Assembly: GCA_965197455.1 (NCBI GenBank)
Contig: OZ240208.1
Location: 682,001-746,000, forward strand
Reading direction: 5' to 3'
Source: JAGWBD01 sp965197455
GTDB taxonomy: Bacteria > Chloroflexota > Anaerolineae > Aggregatilineales > Phototrophicaceae
DNA length: 64,000 bases
Position 1 is the first letter of the stretch; each line of letters begins with the position of its first letter. Under the pieces are notes generated by a model that ran no database searches, was not told where the DNA came from, and saw only the letters and a program-made list of their open reading frames with translations. This document shows positions 16,744 to 25,528 of the stretch, in pieces. A program made the translations under genes and the position numbers.

Positions 16744-17451
16744 ATGCAGATTGCAAATATGCACTGGAGACAGGTTGATGAATGGCTGCTGCAGGATGAC
16801 CGCTGTGTCCTGCCCACCGGCAGCACCGAGCAGCATGCCGGCCTCAGCCTGTGCACGGACAACATCCTGGCCGGGCGTATCGCGGCGGAAGCAGCGGCGC
16901 CAACAGGTGCGCCAGTCTTCCCGACCGTGAATTACGGCCTGGCGTCCTACTTCATGGCCTACCCGGGCACAGTCACCCTGCAACCGAACACCTACGTCGC
17001 GTTGCTCTGTGACATTCTGGGCAGTCTGGCGGACACAGGCTTCCGGCGCATCCTGATCGTCAACGGGCATGGTGGTAACTCAGAGGCTGCCGCCAAGGTG
17101 CAGGCGTGGGCCAGTACCCACGCAGGCCTGCAGCTTGTCTGGCATGACTGGTGGAAAGCGCCGGCGACCTGGGCCGTTGTGCAGGAAATTGACACTCAGG
17201 GCTCGCATGCTTCCTGGATGGAAAACTTTCCCTGGACGAGACTGTCTGGCGTAGCGCAGCCGGATACGCAAAAGCCGATGGCTGACGCCGCGCTCGTGAA
17301 TTCCCTGACGCCACCAGAAGTTCGGGCCACCCTTGGCGACGGCAACATGGGCGGCGTGTATGAGAAACCAGATGCAGAGATGCTACAAATATGGCAGGCG
17401 GGGGTCGCTGAAACGCGCGCCTTGCTCGAAAGTGGCTGGGAACGAGGATGA
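16744..17451 (+). CDS. Creatininase-family amidohydrolase
   Basis: Zn/Mn-dependent amidohydrolase of 235 residues, the normal size for the creatininase/MftE/ArfB superfamily, whose members open cyclic amides or deformylate intermediates. The metal site is recognisable: STEQHAGLSLCTDN (E, H and D ligands), VNGHGGNSEAA, and a late HASWMENFPWTRL region corresponding to the HAGE.ETS motif. The first motif is one residue shorter than the common EQHGPHLPLGTD and lacks its second His. It follows the PHP gene by 20 bp. Substrate unknown. Confidence 0.83.
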   Translation: MQIANMHWRQVDEWLLQDDRCVLPTGSTEQHAGLSLCTDNILAGRIAAEAAAPTGAPVFPTVNYGLASYFMAYPGTVTLQPNTYVALLCDILGSLADTGFRRILIVNGHGGNSEAAAKVQAWASTHAGLQLVWHDWWKAPATWAVVQEIDTQGSHASWMENFPWTRLSGVAQPDTQKPMADAALVNSLTPPEVRATLGDGNMGGVYEKPDAEMLQIWQAGVAETRALLESGWERG

Positions 17452-17487
17452 CGCACTGTCCGGGAGACATGAGGCTTCCTTCACAGA

Positions 17488-17515
17488 TTGCGCCATACCG
17501 GAGTTGTGTTACACT
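17488..17515 (+). promoter_or_regulatory. Possible promoter of the tetR-men operon
   Basis: TTGCGC (17488-17493) and TACACT (17510-17515) are spaced by 16 bp. Transcription would start near 17522, inside the palindrome described next. An alternative -10 (TACAAT, 17535-17540) overlaps the other edge of the palindrome. Confidence 0.4.
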
Positions 17516-17516
17516 G

Positions 17517-17536
17517 TAGACTGACCGGTCGGTTTA
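17517..17536. promoter_or_regulatory. TetR-type operator palindrome
   Basis: TAGACTGACCGGTCGGTTTA pairs at 8 of 10 half-site positions and is centred on a perfect GACCGGTC. It lies 16 bp upstream of the tetR start and overlaps the predicted transcription start. TetR-family repressors usually bind such sites and regulate their own operon, so it is the expected target of the adjacent regulator and would place the men genes under it. Confidence 0.6.
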
Positions 17537-17551
17537 CAATATCGGCACAGG

Positions 17552-18163
17552 ATGAAGCCAAACTTTCTGCCACGAGATCCGGATGGCACCAGAGGCCGCA
17601 TTCTCGATGCCGCCCTCGAGAAATTTGCCAGCCAGGGCTATCACGACACCCGCATGGACGAAATCGTCGCCGGCTCTGGCACCTCCAAGGGCGCGATTTA
17701 CTTTCACTTCCCCAACAAGGAGCGTCTGTTTCTGGCGCTGGTCGACCAGTTTGCGGACCTGCTGGAGCGACGTGTGCGCGCGGCGGTCGAGCACGAGGAA
17801 GTTGGTATGCGGCGCGTACAGGCCGGCTTGTACGTGTGCATCGAAACCTTCGGCAAGTATCGCCGTCCGGCCAAACTGCTGCTGGTGCAGGCTGTCGGGC
17901 TGGGCAGCAGCTTTGAACAGAAGCGCATGGAAGTCAACGACCGCTTCACCGACCTCATTCGCGCCTGGCTGGACGAGGCAGTCGCGATTGGCGATATCGA
18001 GCCGGTCGATACCGACGTGGTTGCCTGCGCCTGGATGGGGGCGATATACGGCGTGGTGATTCGCTGGGTCTACACCGGCGAACCGGACTCTGAACGCATT
18101 CTCGGCTCCTTGTTGCCCGTGTTGCTCAAAAGCGTGGGCTATGATGCCGCAGCTGATTCCTGA
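17552..18163 (+). CDS. TetR/AcrR-family transcriptional regulator
   Basis: DNA-binding repressor of 203 residues. The N-terminal HTH spans about residues 12-60 (RGRILDAALEKFASQGYHDTRMDEIV ... SKGAIYFHFPNKERLFLALV), the standard TetR domain. The remaining helices would form the ligand-binding and dimer domain. A 20-bp palindrome just upstream is its probable operator. Its last 23 bp overlap the start of menF, so regulator and menaquinone genes are co-transcribed. The effector is unknown; a quinone, chorismate-derived compound or redox signal would be logical but is not shown by the sequence. Confidence 0.92.
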   Translation: MKPNFLPRDPDGTRGRILDAALEKFASQGYHDTRMDEIVAGSGTSKGAIYFHFPNKERLFLALVDQFADLLERRVRAAVEHEEVGMRRVQAGLYVCIETFGKYRRPAKLLLVQAVGLGSSFEQKRMEVNDRFTDLIRAWLDEAVAIGDIEPVDTDVVACAWMGAIYGVVIRWVYTGEPDSERILGSLLPVLLKSVGYDAAADS

Positions 18164-19529
18164 TCTGGCGCCCGCGCGCCATCCGGCCGGCCGGCTGCTC
18201 AGCGTCAGCCAGCCCTGCCCAGACCTGCACTTGCGCGACTTTCTGCGCAAGGCGCGCGGCGGCCCCCGCTTCGCTTTCGAAAATTTCCGCAGTGGCGTCG
18301 CACTGGCAGGCGCAGGCATCACCTCCGAGCTGATCGCCTGGAACGATCGCTTTCAGGCGATTGAGCGTCAGGCGCGCGCACTCTTTGCCGGCGCAGTGGT
18401 TGAGGGAGTAGTGCCGTCTCAATGCGAAGCGCGGCTCTTCGGCGGCTTTGCCTTTCAGGACGATTTTGTGCCGGACAACACCTGGACCATTTGGTCACCA
18501 GCATGGTTTGTGCTGCCGCACTATCAGTTTGCGCAAACGAAAGATGGCTCCTGGCTGACCCTGAATGTACAAATTCCGTCCGAAGAAGATCCGGCGGATG
18601 CGTTGGGCGAGTTGCGCGCAGCGTTGCGCGCGCGCTGCCAGGCGCTGCTGGCTGGCGTAGAGTCGCCAGAGGTTGAGGCGCCAACCTGCTTGCAGTCCAT
18701 CGAGTACCCCATGTCACGGCATGCCTGGGAGCGCATCATCGATACGGCTGTGCAGCGCATCTGCGACACAGAGCTGGAGAAGGTGGTGCTGTCGCGCGTG
18801 GCCGAAATGCGCTTCAGCGCTGCGCCTGATGTGGATAGTGCGCTGGACACCTTGCGTGATAACTATCCGGCTTGCTGGCGCTTTCTCTTCGAGCCGCGCC
18901 CGGGCCACGCCTTTTTTGGCGCCACGCCAGAATTGCTGGCGGATGTGAGCGGCCGACAGCTGCGCAGCATGGCGCTGGCCGGTTCTGCGCCGCGCGGGGA
19001 CTCGCTTGCCGCAGACGAAGCCCTGGCGCAGCAACTGCTTGCCGACTCCAAGGAACGTCATGAACATGCGCTGGTGGTGAGCGCCATGCGCGCGCGACTT
19101 GAAATGATGGGTGAATTGCAGGCTCCCGCCGAACCAGAAGTGCTGCAGCTGGCCAACATCCAGCACTTGCGGACGCCGCTGGCCTGCACCTTGAGCGCGC
19201 CAGGCAGGCTGCTGTCGCTGGTGCAGCAACTGCACCCGACGCCGGCGCTGGGCGGAGCGCCGCGCGAGCTGGCCCTGAAGCTCATCAGCGAACTGGAGCC
19301 GGTGCCGCGGGGCTGGTTTGCAGCGCCGGTGGGCTGTTTCGACCGACACCTGAATGGCAGCTTTGTGGTGGCGATTCGTTCCGCTGTCTGCCAGGAGCGC
19401 CGGCTGTGGCTGTATGCCGGCGCCGGCATCGTGGCGGCCAGCAAAGCGCAACGCGAATGGGAAGAATCTGAACTCAAGCTGCGGCCTGTGCTGGGGGCGC
19501 TGGGCTTGCAGGAGAGCACACTTGGCTAA
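18141..19529 (+). CDS. menF: Isochorismate synthase (menaquinone-type)
   Basis: Converts chorismate to isochorismate, the first step of classical menaquinone synthesis. The product has 462 residues. Conserved chorismate-binding motifs are seen in order: TELEKVVLSRVAEM, FLFEPRPGHAFFGATPE, MALAGSAPRGDSL, SKERHEHALVVSAM, QHLRTPLACTL, LHPTPALGG, GWFAAPVGCFD and YAGAGIVAASKAQREWEESELKL. The ATG at 18141 lies inside the end of tetR; a second ATG follows directly. The same superfamily includes anthranilate and salicylate synthases, but the downstream menD makes MenF the best call. Confidence 0.92.
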   Translation: MMPQLIPDLAPARHPAGRLLSVSQPCPDLHLRDFLRKARGGPRFAFENFRSGVALAGAGITSELIAWNDRFQAIERQARALFAGAVVEGVVPSQCEARLFGGFAFQDDFVPDNTWTIWSPAWFVLPHYQFAQTKDGSWLTLNVQIPSEEDPADALGELRAALRARCQALLAGVESPEVEAPTCLQSIEYPMSRHAWERIIDTAVQRICDTELEKVVLSRVAEMRFSAAPDVDSALDTLRDNYPACWRFLFEPRPGHAFFGATPELLADVSGRQLRSMALAGSAPRGDSLAADEALAQQLLADSKERHEHALVVSAMRARLEMMGELQAPAEPEVLQLANIQHLRTPLACTLSAPGRLLSLVQQLHPTPALGGAPRELALKLISELEPVPRGWFAAPVGCFDRHLNGSFVVAIRSAVCQERRLWLYAGAGIVAASKAQREWEESELKLRPVLGALGLQESTLG

Positions 19530-21270
19530 CCCGGCCACGCTGTGGGCGCGCACCTTCGTCGCGGCGCTGGCGCGCGCAGGTTTGCGTTCCGTCTGCGTTG
19601 CGCCAGGTTCGCGCTCCACGCCGCTGGTGCTGGCCTTTGCGCGTCAGGCAGGCATTGATGTCCATTCCCATCTGGACGAGCGCAGCGCGGCATTCTTCGC
19701 GCTGGGCATGGCGCTGGCGCAGGACGCGCCTGTCGCGCTCTTGTGCAGCTCCGGCACGGCAGCGGCCAACCTGTTCCCCGCCATCATCGAGGCCAACATG
19801 GCACGAGTGCCCTTGCTGGTGCTGACTGCCGACCGTCCGCCTGAATTGCGCCACAGCGGCGCCAACCAGACCATTGATCAGGTCAAGCTCTACGGCGATC
19901 ACGTGTTGTGGGCGGTCGATTGCGCCTTGCCCGAAGCGCGACCAGCGGCGCTGGCCCTGCGCAATCTGAACACGCTGGCCGGTCGCGCTCTGGCGCTGGC
20001 AAACGGCTCGCGCAAGGGCGTTGTGCACATCAACATGCCTTTTCGCAAGCCGCTCGAGCCGGACAACGATGATGAGGTCGCCCTCAGTCTTACCAAAGAT
20101 GCGAGTGCTGGCTGGACAGCGGCAAGCGGGTCGCCTGAACTTAAGGAATCAAATTCGACCGGGCTGGCTCAGCTGATAGAGGGAAACAGGGAAGGCCTCA
20201 TTGTCTGCGGGCCCGGCACTGCGCGCGACTTTCCGACGCAGTCTGTGTTGGCCTTTGCCCGCCGTACGGGCTGGCCAATGCTTTGTGATCCCCTGTCCGG
20301 GCTGCGCTATGCCGATAACCAGGTCATTGCCTGCGCAGATACGATTCTCGCTGCGCGTCCCGCTGCAGCGCCACGACCCGGGATTGTACTGCGCCTGGGA
20401 GCCATGCCCACCTCAGCCGCCGTTAACACCTGGCTGGACTCGCAGCGGCCGCAGGACCTAATCCAGCTGGGTCCGTCCGGCGTTTGGGCAGACGACAGTC
20501 ACCGGACCACACATTTTCTGCAGGCGGGGGCAGCAACGCTTGACAAGGTCTGCGCGAAACTTCCGGCGAGCGCAGGTCGCTCCAGCGGCGCGGCGAGGTG
20601 GGCGAGGGCCGAAGCGGTCGCCCGCGCAACGCTGGGTGAGTCACTCAACAGGGGCGCCTGGTTCGATGGCGCGGTGATCGACGCTGTGCTGGAGCAGCTG
20701 CCGGAAGAGGCGTCGCTCTTCGTCGGCAACAGTCTGCCGGTGCGCCTGCTGGACCAGTTTGGTCTGCCACAGGGGCGGCACTTGCAGATCTTCGCCAACC
20801 GCGGCGCCAGCGGCATTGATGGCAACCTGTCGACCGCGTTTGGCATCGGGTTGGCCCGTTCTGGTCAGCCGCTGGTGGCACTGGTCGGCGACATCACCTT
20901 CTATCACGACATGAACGGCCTGCTGGCGTTGCGTCGACTCAGGCTGACGCCGACGATTGTGCTGCTCAACAACAATGGCGGCGGGATTTTCCGGCGACTG
21001 CCAATAAGAGAACATGAGCCGGATTTCACCCGCTATTTTCTGACGCCGCATGGACTGGACTTCAGCCATGCTGCGCGTCTCTATGACCTGACGTATGAAC
21101 GCGTCAACGACCGCGAAACATTTCGCGCAGCTTTTGCAGACGCGCTTGCAGCGGACAGGGCGCAGATCATTGAGGTGCCTACGGACGCGGAGGCGGATCT
21201 GCAACGGCGCGAAGAGTTAATCGAGGAAGTTGGCATGCTACTGGACAGAATGGCCGGGCAACCGGCATGA
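19522..21270 (+). CDS. menD: 2-succinyl-5-enolpyruvyl-6-hydroxy-3-cyclohexene-1-carboxylate synthase
   Basis: Thiamine-diphosphate enzyme that joins isochorismate and 2-oxoglutarate. The TTG at 19522 is chosen: GGAG lies upstream, it overlaps the menF stop by 8 bp, and the product begins LANPATLWARTFVAALARAG, the normal MenD N-terminus (582 residues). Motifs: CVAPGSRSTPLVLA, HLDERSAAFFALG, CSSGTAAANLFPAIIEA, LTADRPPELR, ANRGASGIDGNLSTAFG, LVGDITFYHDMNGLLAL and LNNNGGGIFRRLPI. All key ThDP and substrate segments are present. Confidence 0.95.
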   Translation: MANPATLWARTFVAALARAGLRSVCVAPGSRSTPLVLAFARQAGIDVHSHLDERSAAFFALGMALAQDAPVALLCSSGTAAANLFPAIIEANMARVPLLVLTADRPPELRHSGANQTIDQVKLYGDHVLWAVDCALPEARPAALALRNLNTLAGRALALANGSRKGVVHINMPFRKPLEPDNDDEVALSLTKDASAGWTAASGSPELKESNSTGLAQLIEGNREGLIVCGPGTARDFPTQSVLAFARRTGWPMLCDPLSGLRYADNQVIACADTILAARPAAAPRPGIVLRLGAMPTSAAVNTWLDSQRPQDLIQLGPSGVWADDSHRTTHFLQAGAATLDKVCAKLPASAGRSSGAARWARAEAVARATLGESLNRGAWFDGAVIDAVLEQLPEEASLFVGNSLPVRLLDQFGLPQGRHLQIFANRGASGIDGNLSTAFGIGLARSGQPLVALVGDITFYHDMNGLLALRRLRLTPTIVLLNNNGGGIFRRLPIREHEPDFTRYFLTPHGLDFSHAARLYDLTYERVNDRETFRAAFADALAADRAQIIEVPTDAEADLQRREELIEEVGMLLDRMAGQPA

Positions 21271-21283
21271 AAGGGGGCCAGCA

Positions 21284-22168
21284 GTGACGGCAGGGAATGA
21301 GCAGACGGGCGTCCGCAATGAGGACCTGATGCAGCTGGCGGACTGGCAAGATATGCGTCCGCCCGGCGACATCACGTATCACAAGGCCGAAGGGATCGCG
21401 CGCATCGCCTTCAACCGTCCCGCAATCCGCAACGCCTTTCGGCCGCAGACCATCGACGAAATGACCGCGGCGCTGCTGGATGCCTGGCACGACAGCGAAA
21501 TTGGCGTGCTGTGGCTCACGGCCAACGGTCCCAGCCCGAAAGATGGCGTCTGGTCATTCTGTGCGGGCGGCGATCAGAAAGTGCGGGGTGAGGCCGGCTA
21601 TGTCAGCGATGACGGCGTGGCACGTCTGAATGTGCTGCAGCTGCAGCGCTACATCCGCAACATTCCCAAACCCGTCATTGCCGTGGTGCCCGGCTTCGCC
21701 ATCGGCGGCGGCCATGTGCTGCATGTCTGCTGCGACCTGACCATCGCCAGTGACAATGCGCGCTTTGGTCAGACCGGCCCTATCGTCGGCAGCTTCGATG
21801 CCGGCTTTGGTTCTTCTTACCTGGCGGCGCAGGTGGGCCAGAAGAAGGCGCGCGAGATCTGGTTCCTGTGCCGGCAGTACAGCGCGGCCGAGGCGGAGCA
21901 GATGGGCATGGTGAACTGCGTTGTGCCCCTGGAGGAGCTGGAACGCGAGGCCCTGGCCTGGTCGCGTGAGATATTGAAGAAATCGCCGCTGGCGCTGCGC
22001 TTCATCAAGGCCGGCCTCAACGCGGAACTGGACGGGCAAACGGGCGTACAGGTGCTGGCGGGCGATGCGACCATGTTGTTTTATATGACCGAAGAGGGCA
22101 GTGAAGGCAAAAACGCATTCCTCGAAAAGCGCGAGCCGGACTTCAGTCGCTTCCCGCGCAGGGCCTGA
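21284..22168 (+). CDS. menB: 1,4-dihydroxy-2-naphthoyl-CoA synthase
   Basis: Crotonase-fold enzyme that cyclises o-succinylbenzoyl-CoA. The GTG at 21284 follows AAAGGGGGCC; 294 residues. Diagnostic features: FNRPAIRNAFRPQTIDEM, CAGGDQKVRGEAGYV, GFAIGGGHVLHVCCDLTIA and GPIVGSFDAGFGSSYLAAQVG, whose SFDAGFG is the MenB signature and separates it from generic enoyl-CoA hydratases. Its stop overlaps the menE start (TGATG). Confidence 0.95.
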   Translation: MTAGNEQTGVRNEDLMQLADWQDMRPPGDITYHKAEGIARIAFNRPAIRNAFRPQTIDEMTAALLDAWHDSEIGVLWLTANGPSPKDGVWSFCAGGDQKVRGEAGYVSDDGVARLNVLQLQRYIRNIPKPVIAVVPGFAIGGGHVLHVCCDLTIASDNARFGQTGPIVGSFDAGFGSSYLAAQVGQKKAREIWFLCRQYSAAEAEQMGMVNCVVPLEELEREALAWSREILKKSPLALRFIKAGLNAELDGQTGVQVLAGDATMLFYMTEEGSEGKNAFLEKREPDFSRFPRRA

Positions 22169-23628
22169 TGCGCGACTGGCTGGCCGCTCGCGCGGCCGAA
22201 ACTCCGCACCGTGAAGCCCTGATTTGTGGCCAGCAGCGCCTGACCTTTGAGCAGCTGAATATGCGGGTTGCCGAGGTTTGCGCGCGCTGGCAGGCAGCTG
22301 GCATCAAACGTGGCCAGCACGTGGCGCTCGTTATGCACAGCAGGCAAGGAACGGTGGTGCAACTCTTCGCTGCCATTCGCTGCGGACTGGTGCTGGTGCC
22401 CCTTGGCGCGCGTTTGACCGACATTGAGCGCCTCGAATTGCTGGAACGGGCGGCTTGCGCCTGGCTGCTGCCGGAGACGGATGATGAACCGCTGTATTGC
22501 CTGGAGGCTGGTGACCAGCGCAGCGCGATCGAAGTGTCCGGTCAACTGCCGCAGGACCTGGTCGCCGCGCAACTGGATGGTCGGCTGCAACTGGACGCGC
22601 CGCTGGCAATCGTGCACACCTCAGGCACCACCGGCCAACCGAAAGGGGCTGTCCTCAGCGTTAGCAACTTTTTCTACAGTGCGCTGGCCGCGACCCTGCG
22701 CCTCGGACATGTGCCGGGCGACCGCTGGCTCTGCGTGATGCCGCTCTGGCATGTCGGCGGGTTGGCCCTGCTGACGCGCGCCATGCTGCAGGGCGCGCCG
22801 GTCGTGCTGCAGCCGACCTTCGAACCTGCAGCGGTCATGCACGCGCTGCAACACGAGTCTGTCTCGCTGGTCTCGCTGGTGCCAACCATGCTGCACAGGC
22901 TGCTGGAATTTCACGCCGGAAAGTGGCCGGCCAGCCTGCGCCTGATTCTGCTCGGCGGCGCTGCGGCTCCGGAGGAGTTGTTGCGCAGCAGCGCCATAGC
23001 CGGCCTCCCGGTGGCGCTCACCTGGGGCCTGACCGAGACGACATCGCAGGTGGCGACCTTGCTTCCGCCAGCAGCGCGCAGCAAACCGGGAAGCGTTGGC
23101 AAACCCTTGCTTTTCAACAGACTTCGTGTAGTCAATGCGTCGATAGAAACTCTGGCACCTGGAGAAACAGGCCAGGTGCTGGTAAGCGGCCCAACCGTCA
23201 TGCACGGCTACTGGCATGACGAGCAGGCGACGGCTGCTGCCTTGCGCGCTGACGAACTCCATACCGGAGACCTGGGTTACCTTGATGAGGAGGGCGACCT
23301 GTTCATCGTGCAGCGCCGTAGCGACCTGATAATCAGCGGCGGCGAAAACGTCTATCCCGCAGAAGTTGAACACATCCTCTGCGCGCACCCTGCTGTGCTG
23401 GATGCAGCAGTGCTGGGAATTGACGATGTGGAATGGGGCCAGCGAGTCGCGGCAGTGGTGCAGCTACAGCCTGACACCACCATATCCCCGGAGGCTTTGC
23501 AGACTTACTCGCGCGCCCGTCTGGCCGCACACAAGCTCCCGCGCGACATTCGTTTTGTCGCAGACCTGCCGCGCAGTGCAGCGGGCAAGCTGCAGCGGAT
23601 GGAGCTCGCGCGCCTGTTTCGCGACTGA
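22168..23628 (+). CDS. menE: o-Succinylbenzoate-CoA ligase
   Basis: Adenylate-forming ligase of 486 residues that activates o-succinylbenzoate with ATP and CoA. It carries the P-loop HTSGTTGQPKGAV (about residue 150), the A5 region TWGLTETTSQVATL, the hinge GDLGYLDEEGDLFIVQRRSDLIISGGENVYP and the C-terminal catalytic Lys in RSAAGKLQRMEL. The start ATG overlaps the menB TGA. Sequence alone could fit other acyl-CoA ligases, but the operon context supports MenE. Confidence 0.92.
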   Translation: MRDWLAARAAETPHREALICGQQRLTFEQLNMRVAEVCARWQAAGIKRGQHVALVMHSRQGTVVQLFAAIRCGLVLVPLGARLTDIERLELLERAACAWLLPETDDEPLYCLEAGDQRSAIEVSGQLPQDLVAAQLDGRLQLDAPLAIVHTSGTTGQPKGAVLSVSNFFYSALAATLRLGHVPGDRWLCVMPLWHVGGLALLTRAMLQGAPVVLQPTFEPAAVMHALQHESVSLVSLVPTMLHRLLEFHAGKWPASLRLILLGGAAAPEELLRSSAIAGLPVALTWGLTETTSQVATLLPPAARSKPGSVGKPLLFNRLRVVNASIETLAPGETGQVLVSGPTVMHGYWHDEQATAAALRADELHTGDLGYLDEEGDLFIVQRRSDLIISGGENVYPAEVEHILCAHPAVLDAAVLGIDDVEWGQRVAAVVQLQPDTTISPEALQTYSRARLAAHKLPRDIRFVADLPRSAAGKLQRMELARLFRD

Positions 23629-23630
23629 CC

Positions 23631-24458
23631 ATGCCCTTCCTTTCGATTAACGGTCTGGACTACCATATCAAGCAAACGGGCAGCGGCCCGGCGCTGTTGC
23701 TGCTGCACGGCTTCACCGGTTCGCTGACCAACTGGGCGCCGCACATCCCCTGCTTCTCCCGCCACTTCACAACGGTCTCGGTTGACCTGCCTGGTCACGG
23801 ATTGACCGGGACGCCGGACGCCCCCGCCCGTCACCGGCATGAGCAAGTCTCCTCCGATCTTGTAGCAATATTGGAGCAGCTGGGCTTACACAGATTCCAT
23901 CTCCTGGGCTATTCCATGGGCGGGCGTCTCGCGCTTTCCCTGGCGCTGGCTAATCCTGAACGACTGCACTCACTGGTGCTGGAGAGCGCCTCGCCCGGCT
24001 TGCCCACAGCGGCTGAACGTTCTGCACGCCGTCAGCAGGACGAGGCTGTGGCCCGGCGCATCGAGCAGGACGGCGTGAGCACTTTTGTCGCACACTGGGA
24101 GCAACTGCCGCTCTTCGCCAATCAACAGCAATTGCCTGCAGATCAGCAGACTGCGCTGCGCCAGCAACGCCTGCGCAACAGCGCCAGGGGTCTGGCGGAC
24201 AGCCTGCGCGGAGCAGGCACGGGCGCGCATCCATCAAACTGGCCGCAGCTGGCGAGTCTGGGAGTGCCTGCCTTGCTGTTGACCGGCGCGCTGGATGTGA
24301 AGTTTTGCGCCGTCGCTGACAAAATGGTTGCTGCCAACCTCTGGTTCAGGGCGCATCGAATCGAAAATGCCGGTCACTGCATTCACCTTGAACAGCCGAA
24401 ACTGTTTCAGAACGCAGTACTCAACTTTCTGAACGAAACGGGAGAGTCACCATGCTGA
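23631..24458 (+). CDS. menH: Alpha/beta hydrolase, probable SHCHC synthase MenH
   Basis: Protein of 275 residues with the MenH arrangement: HGFTGSLTNWAPH oxyanion region, nucleophile elbow LGYSMGGRLAL, catalytic Asp in LLTGALDVKF and catalytic His in ENAGHCIHLEQP. MenH eliminates pyruvate from SEPHCHC to give SHCHC. The position directly after menE (2 bp gap) supports the call; other alpha/beta hydrolases look similar, so sequence alone is not decisive. No menC, menA or menG is in the window. Confidence 0.85.
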   Translation: MPFLSINGLDYHIKQTGSGPALLLLHGFTGSLTNWAPHIPCFSRHFTTVSVDLPGHGLTGTPDAPARHRHEQVSSDLVAILEQLGLHRFHLLGYSMGGRLALSLALANPERLHSLVLESASPGLPTAAERSARRQQDEAVARRIEQDGVSTFVAHWEQLPLFANQQQLPADQQTALRQQRLRNSARGLADSLRGAGTGAHPSNWPQLASLGVPALLLTGALDVKFCAVADKMVAANLWFRAHRIENAGHCIHLEQPKLFQNAVLNFLNETGESPC

Positions 24459-25528
24459 TTGTCGACGGTCATCTGGACCTGGCCTGGAATGCCCTGCAGT
24501 GGAATCGGGACCTGCTGCAATCGGTCTACACAATTCGCACCCTGGAGTCGGTGCTGGAGGGCAAGGGACGCGGACAGAACACCGTTGCCTTGCCGGAGCT
24601 GCAGCGCGGGCGGGTGTTTCTGTGCTTCGCGACCTTGCTGGCGCGCTCGACGCCGGTTCAGGTCGCACACGTGGATTACCACTCACCGGCGCAGGCCTTT
24701 GCCAGCGCGCATGGCCAACTGGCCTGGTACTATGCCATGGAACGCCAGGGCGAAATCGTGCTCATCACCTCACACGCGCAGCTGGAGGCGCATTTCCAGA
24801 TCTGGCGGGCCTGGGAAGCAGCTGACGAAACCGGATTGCAACCACCCGTCGGTGTTATTTTGAGCATGGAGAGCGCGGACCCCATCCTCGAGCCGGCAGA
24901 CCTGCCCTACTGGTTTGAACTGGGCGTCCGTCTCATTGGCCCGGCGCATTATGGTGCCGGACGCTACGCCGGCGGCACCGGCGTCGAGGATGGCCTGACC
25001 GATCGGGGTCGGCGTTTGCTCAACGAAATGGAGCGCGCAGGCATTCTGCTGGACCTGACGCACCTCTCGGACGCGGCTTTCTGGCAGGCGCTGGAGTTGT
25101 ACGCTGGTCCTGTGTTGGCCAGCCACAACAACTGTCGCGCGCTGGTGCCCCATCAGCGCCAGTTCAGCGATGAGCAACTCAGGGCCGTGATTGAGCGTGA
25201 AGGAGTCATCGGCTCAGCGCTGGATGCCTGGATGCTCGTGCCTGGCTGGGTGAAGGGCGTCAGCAGCAGCAAATCTTCAGCGCTGTCACAGGTAGTTGAC
25301 CAGATCGATCATGTGTGCCAGCTGGCCGGCAACAGTCGGCACACGGCGCTGGGCACGGATCTGGACGGTGGCTTTGGTCGCGAGCAATCGCCGGGCGATC
25401 TCGACACAATCGCTGACCTGCAGCGCATTGCGGACATCCTCGAAGCGCGCGGTTACAGCACCGACGATGTGGCCGCCGTCATGCACGGCAACTGGCTGAG
25501 TCTGTTGCACAGGGCCTGGAGCGCTTAA
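24452..25528 (+). CDS. Membrane-dipeptidase-like metallopeptidase (M19 family)
   Basis: Zn-dependent dipeptidase of 358 residues with an amidohydrolase-like TIM barrel. Metal motifs are DGHLDLAW (HxD), GVILSMESADPI (bridging Glu), LDLTHLSDAAFW, ASHNNCRALVPHQRQ and GTDLDGGFG. No signal peptide is seen, so it is probably cytoplasmic and hydrolyses dipeptides or an N-acyl amino acid. The start overlaps the end of menH by 7 bp, so it is co-transcribed with the men genes, though it has no known role in quinone synthesis. It converges on the TauE gene with a 4-bp overlap. Confidence 0.9.
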   Translation: MLIVDGHLDLAWNALQWNRDLLQSVYTIRTLESVLEGKGRGQNTVALPELQRGRVFLCFATLLARSTPVQVAHVDYHSPAQAFASAHGQLAWYYAMERQGEIVLITSHAQLEAHFQIWRAWEAADETGLQPPVGVILSMESADPILEPADLPYWFELGVRLIGPAHYGAGRYAGGTGVEDGLTDRGRRLLNEMERAGILLDLTHLSDAAFWQALELYAGPVLASHNNCRALVPHQRQFSDEQLRAVIEREGVIGSALDAWMLVPGWVKGVSSSKSSALSQVVDQIDHVCQLAGNSRHTALGTDLDGGFGREQSPGDLDTIADLQRIADILEARGYSTDDVAAVMHGNWLSLLHRAWSA

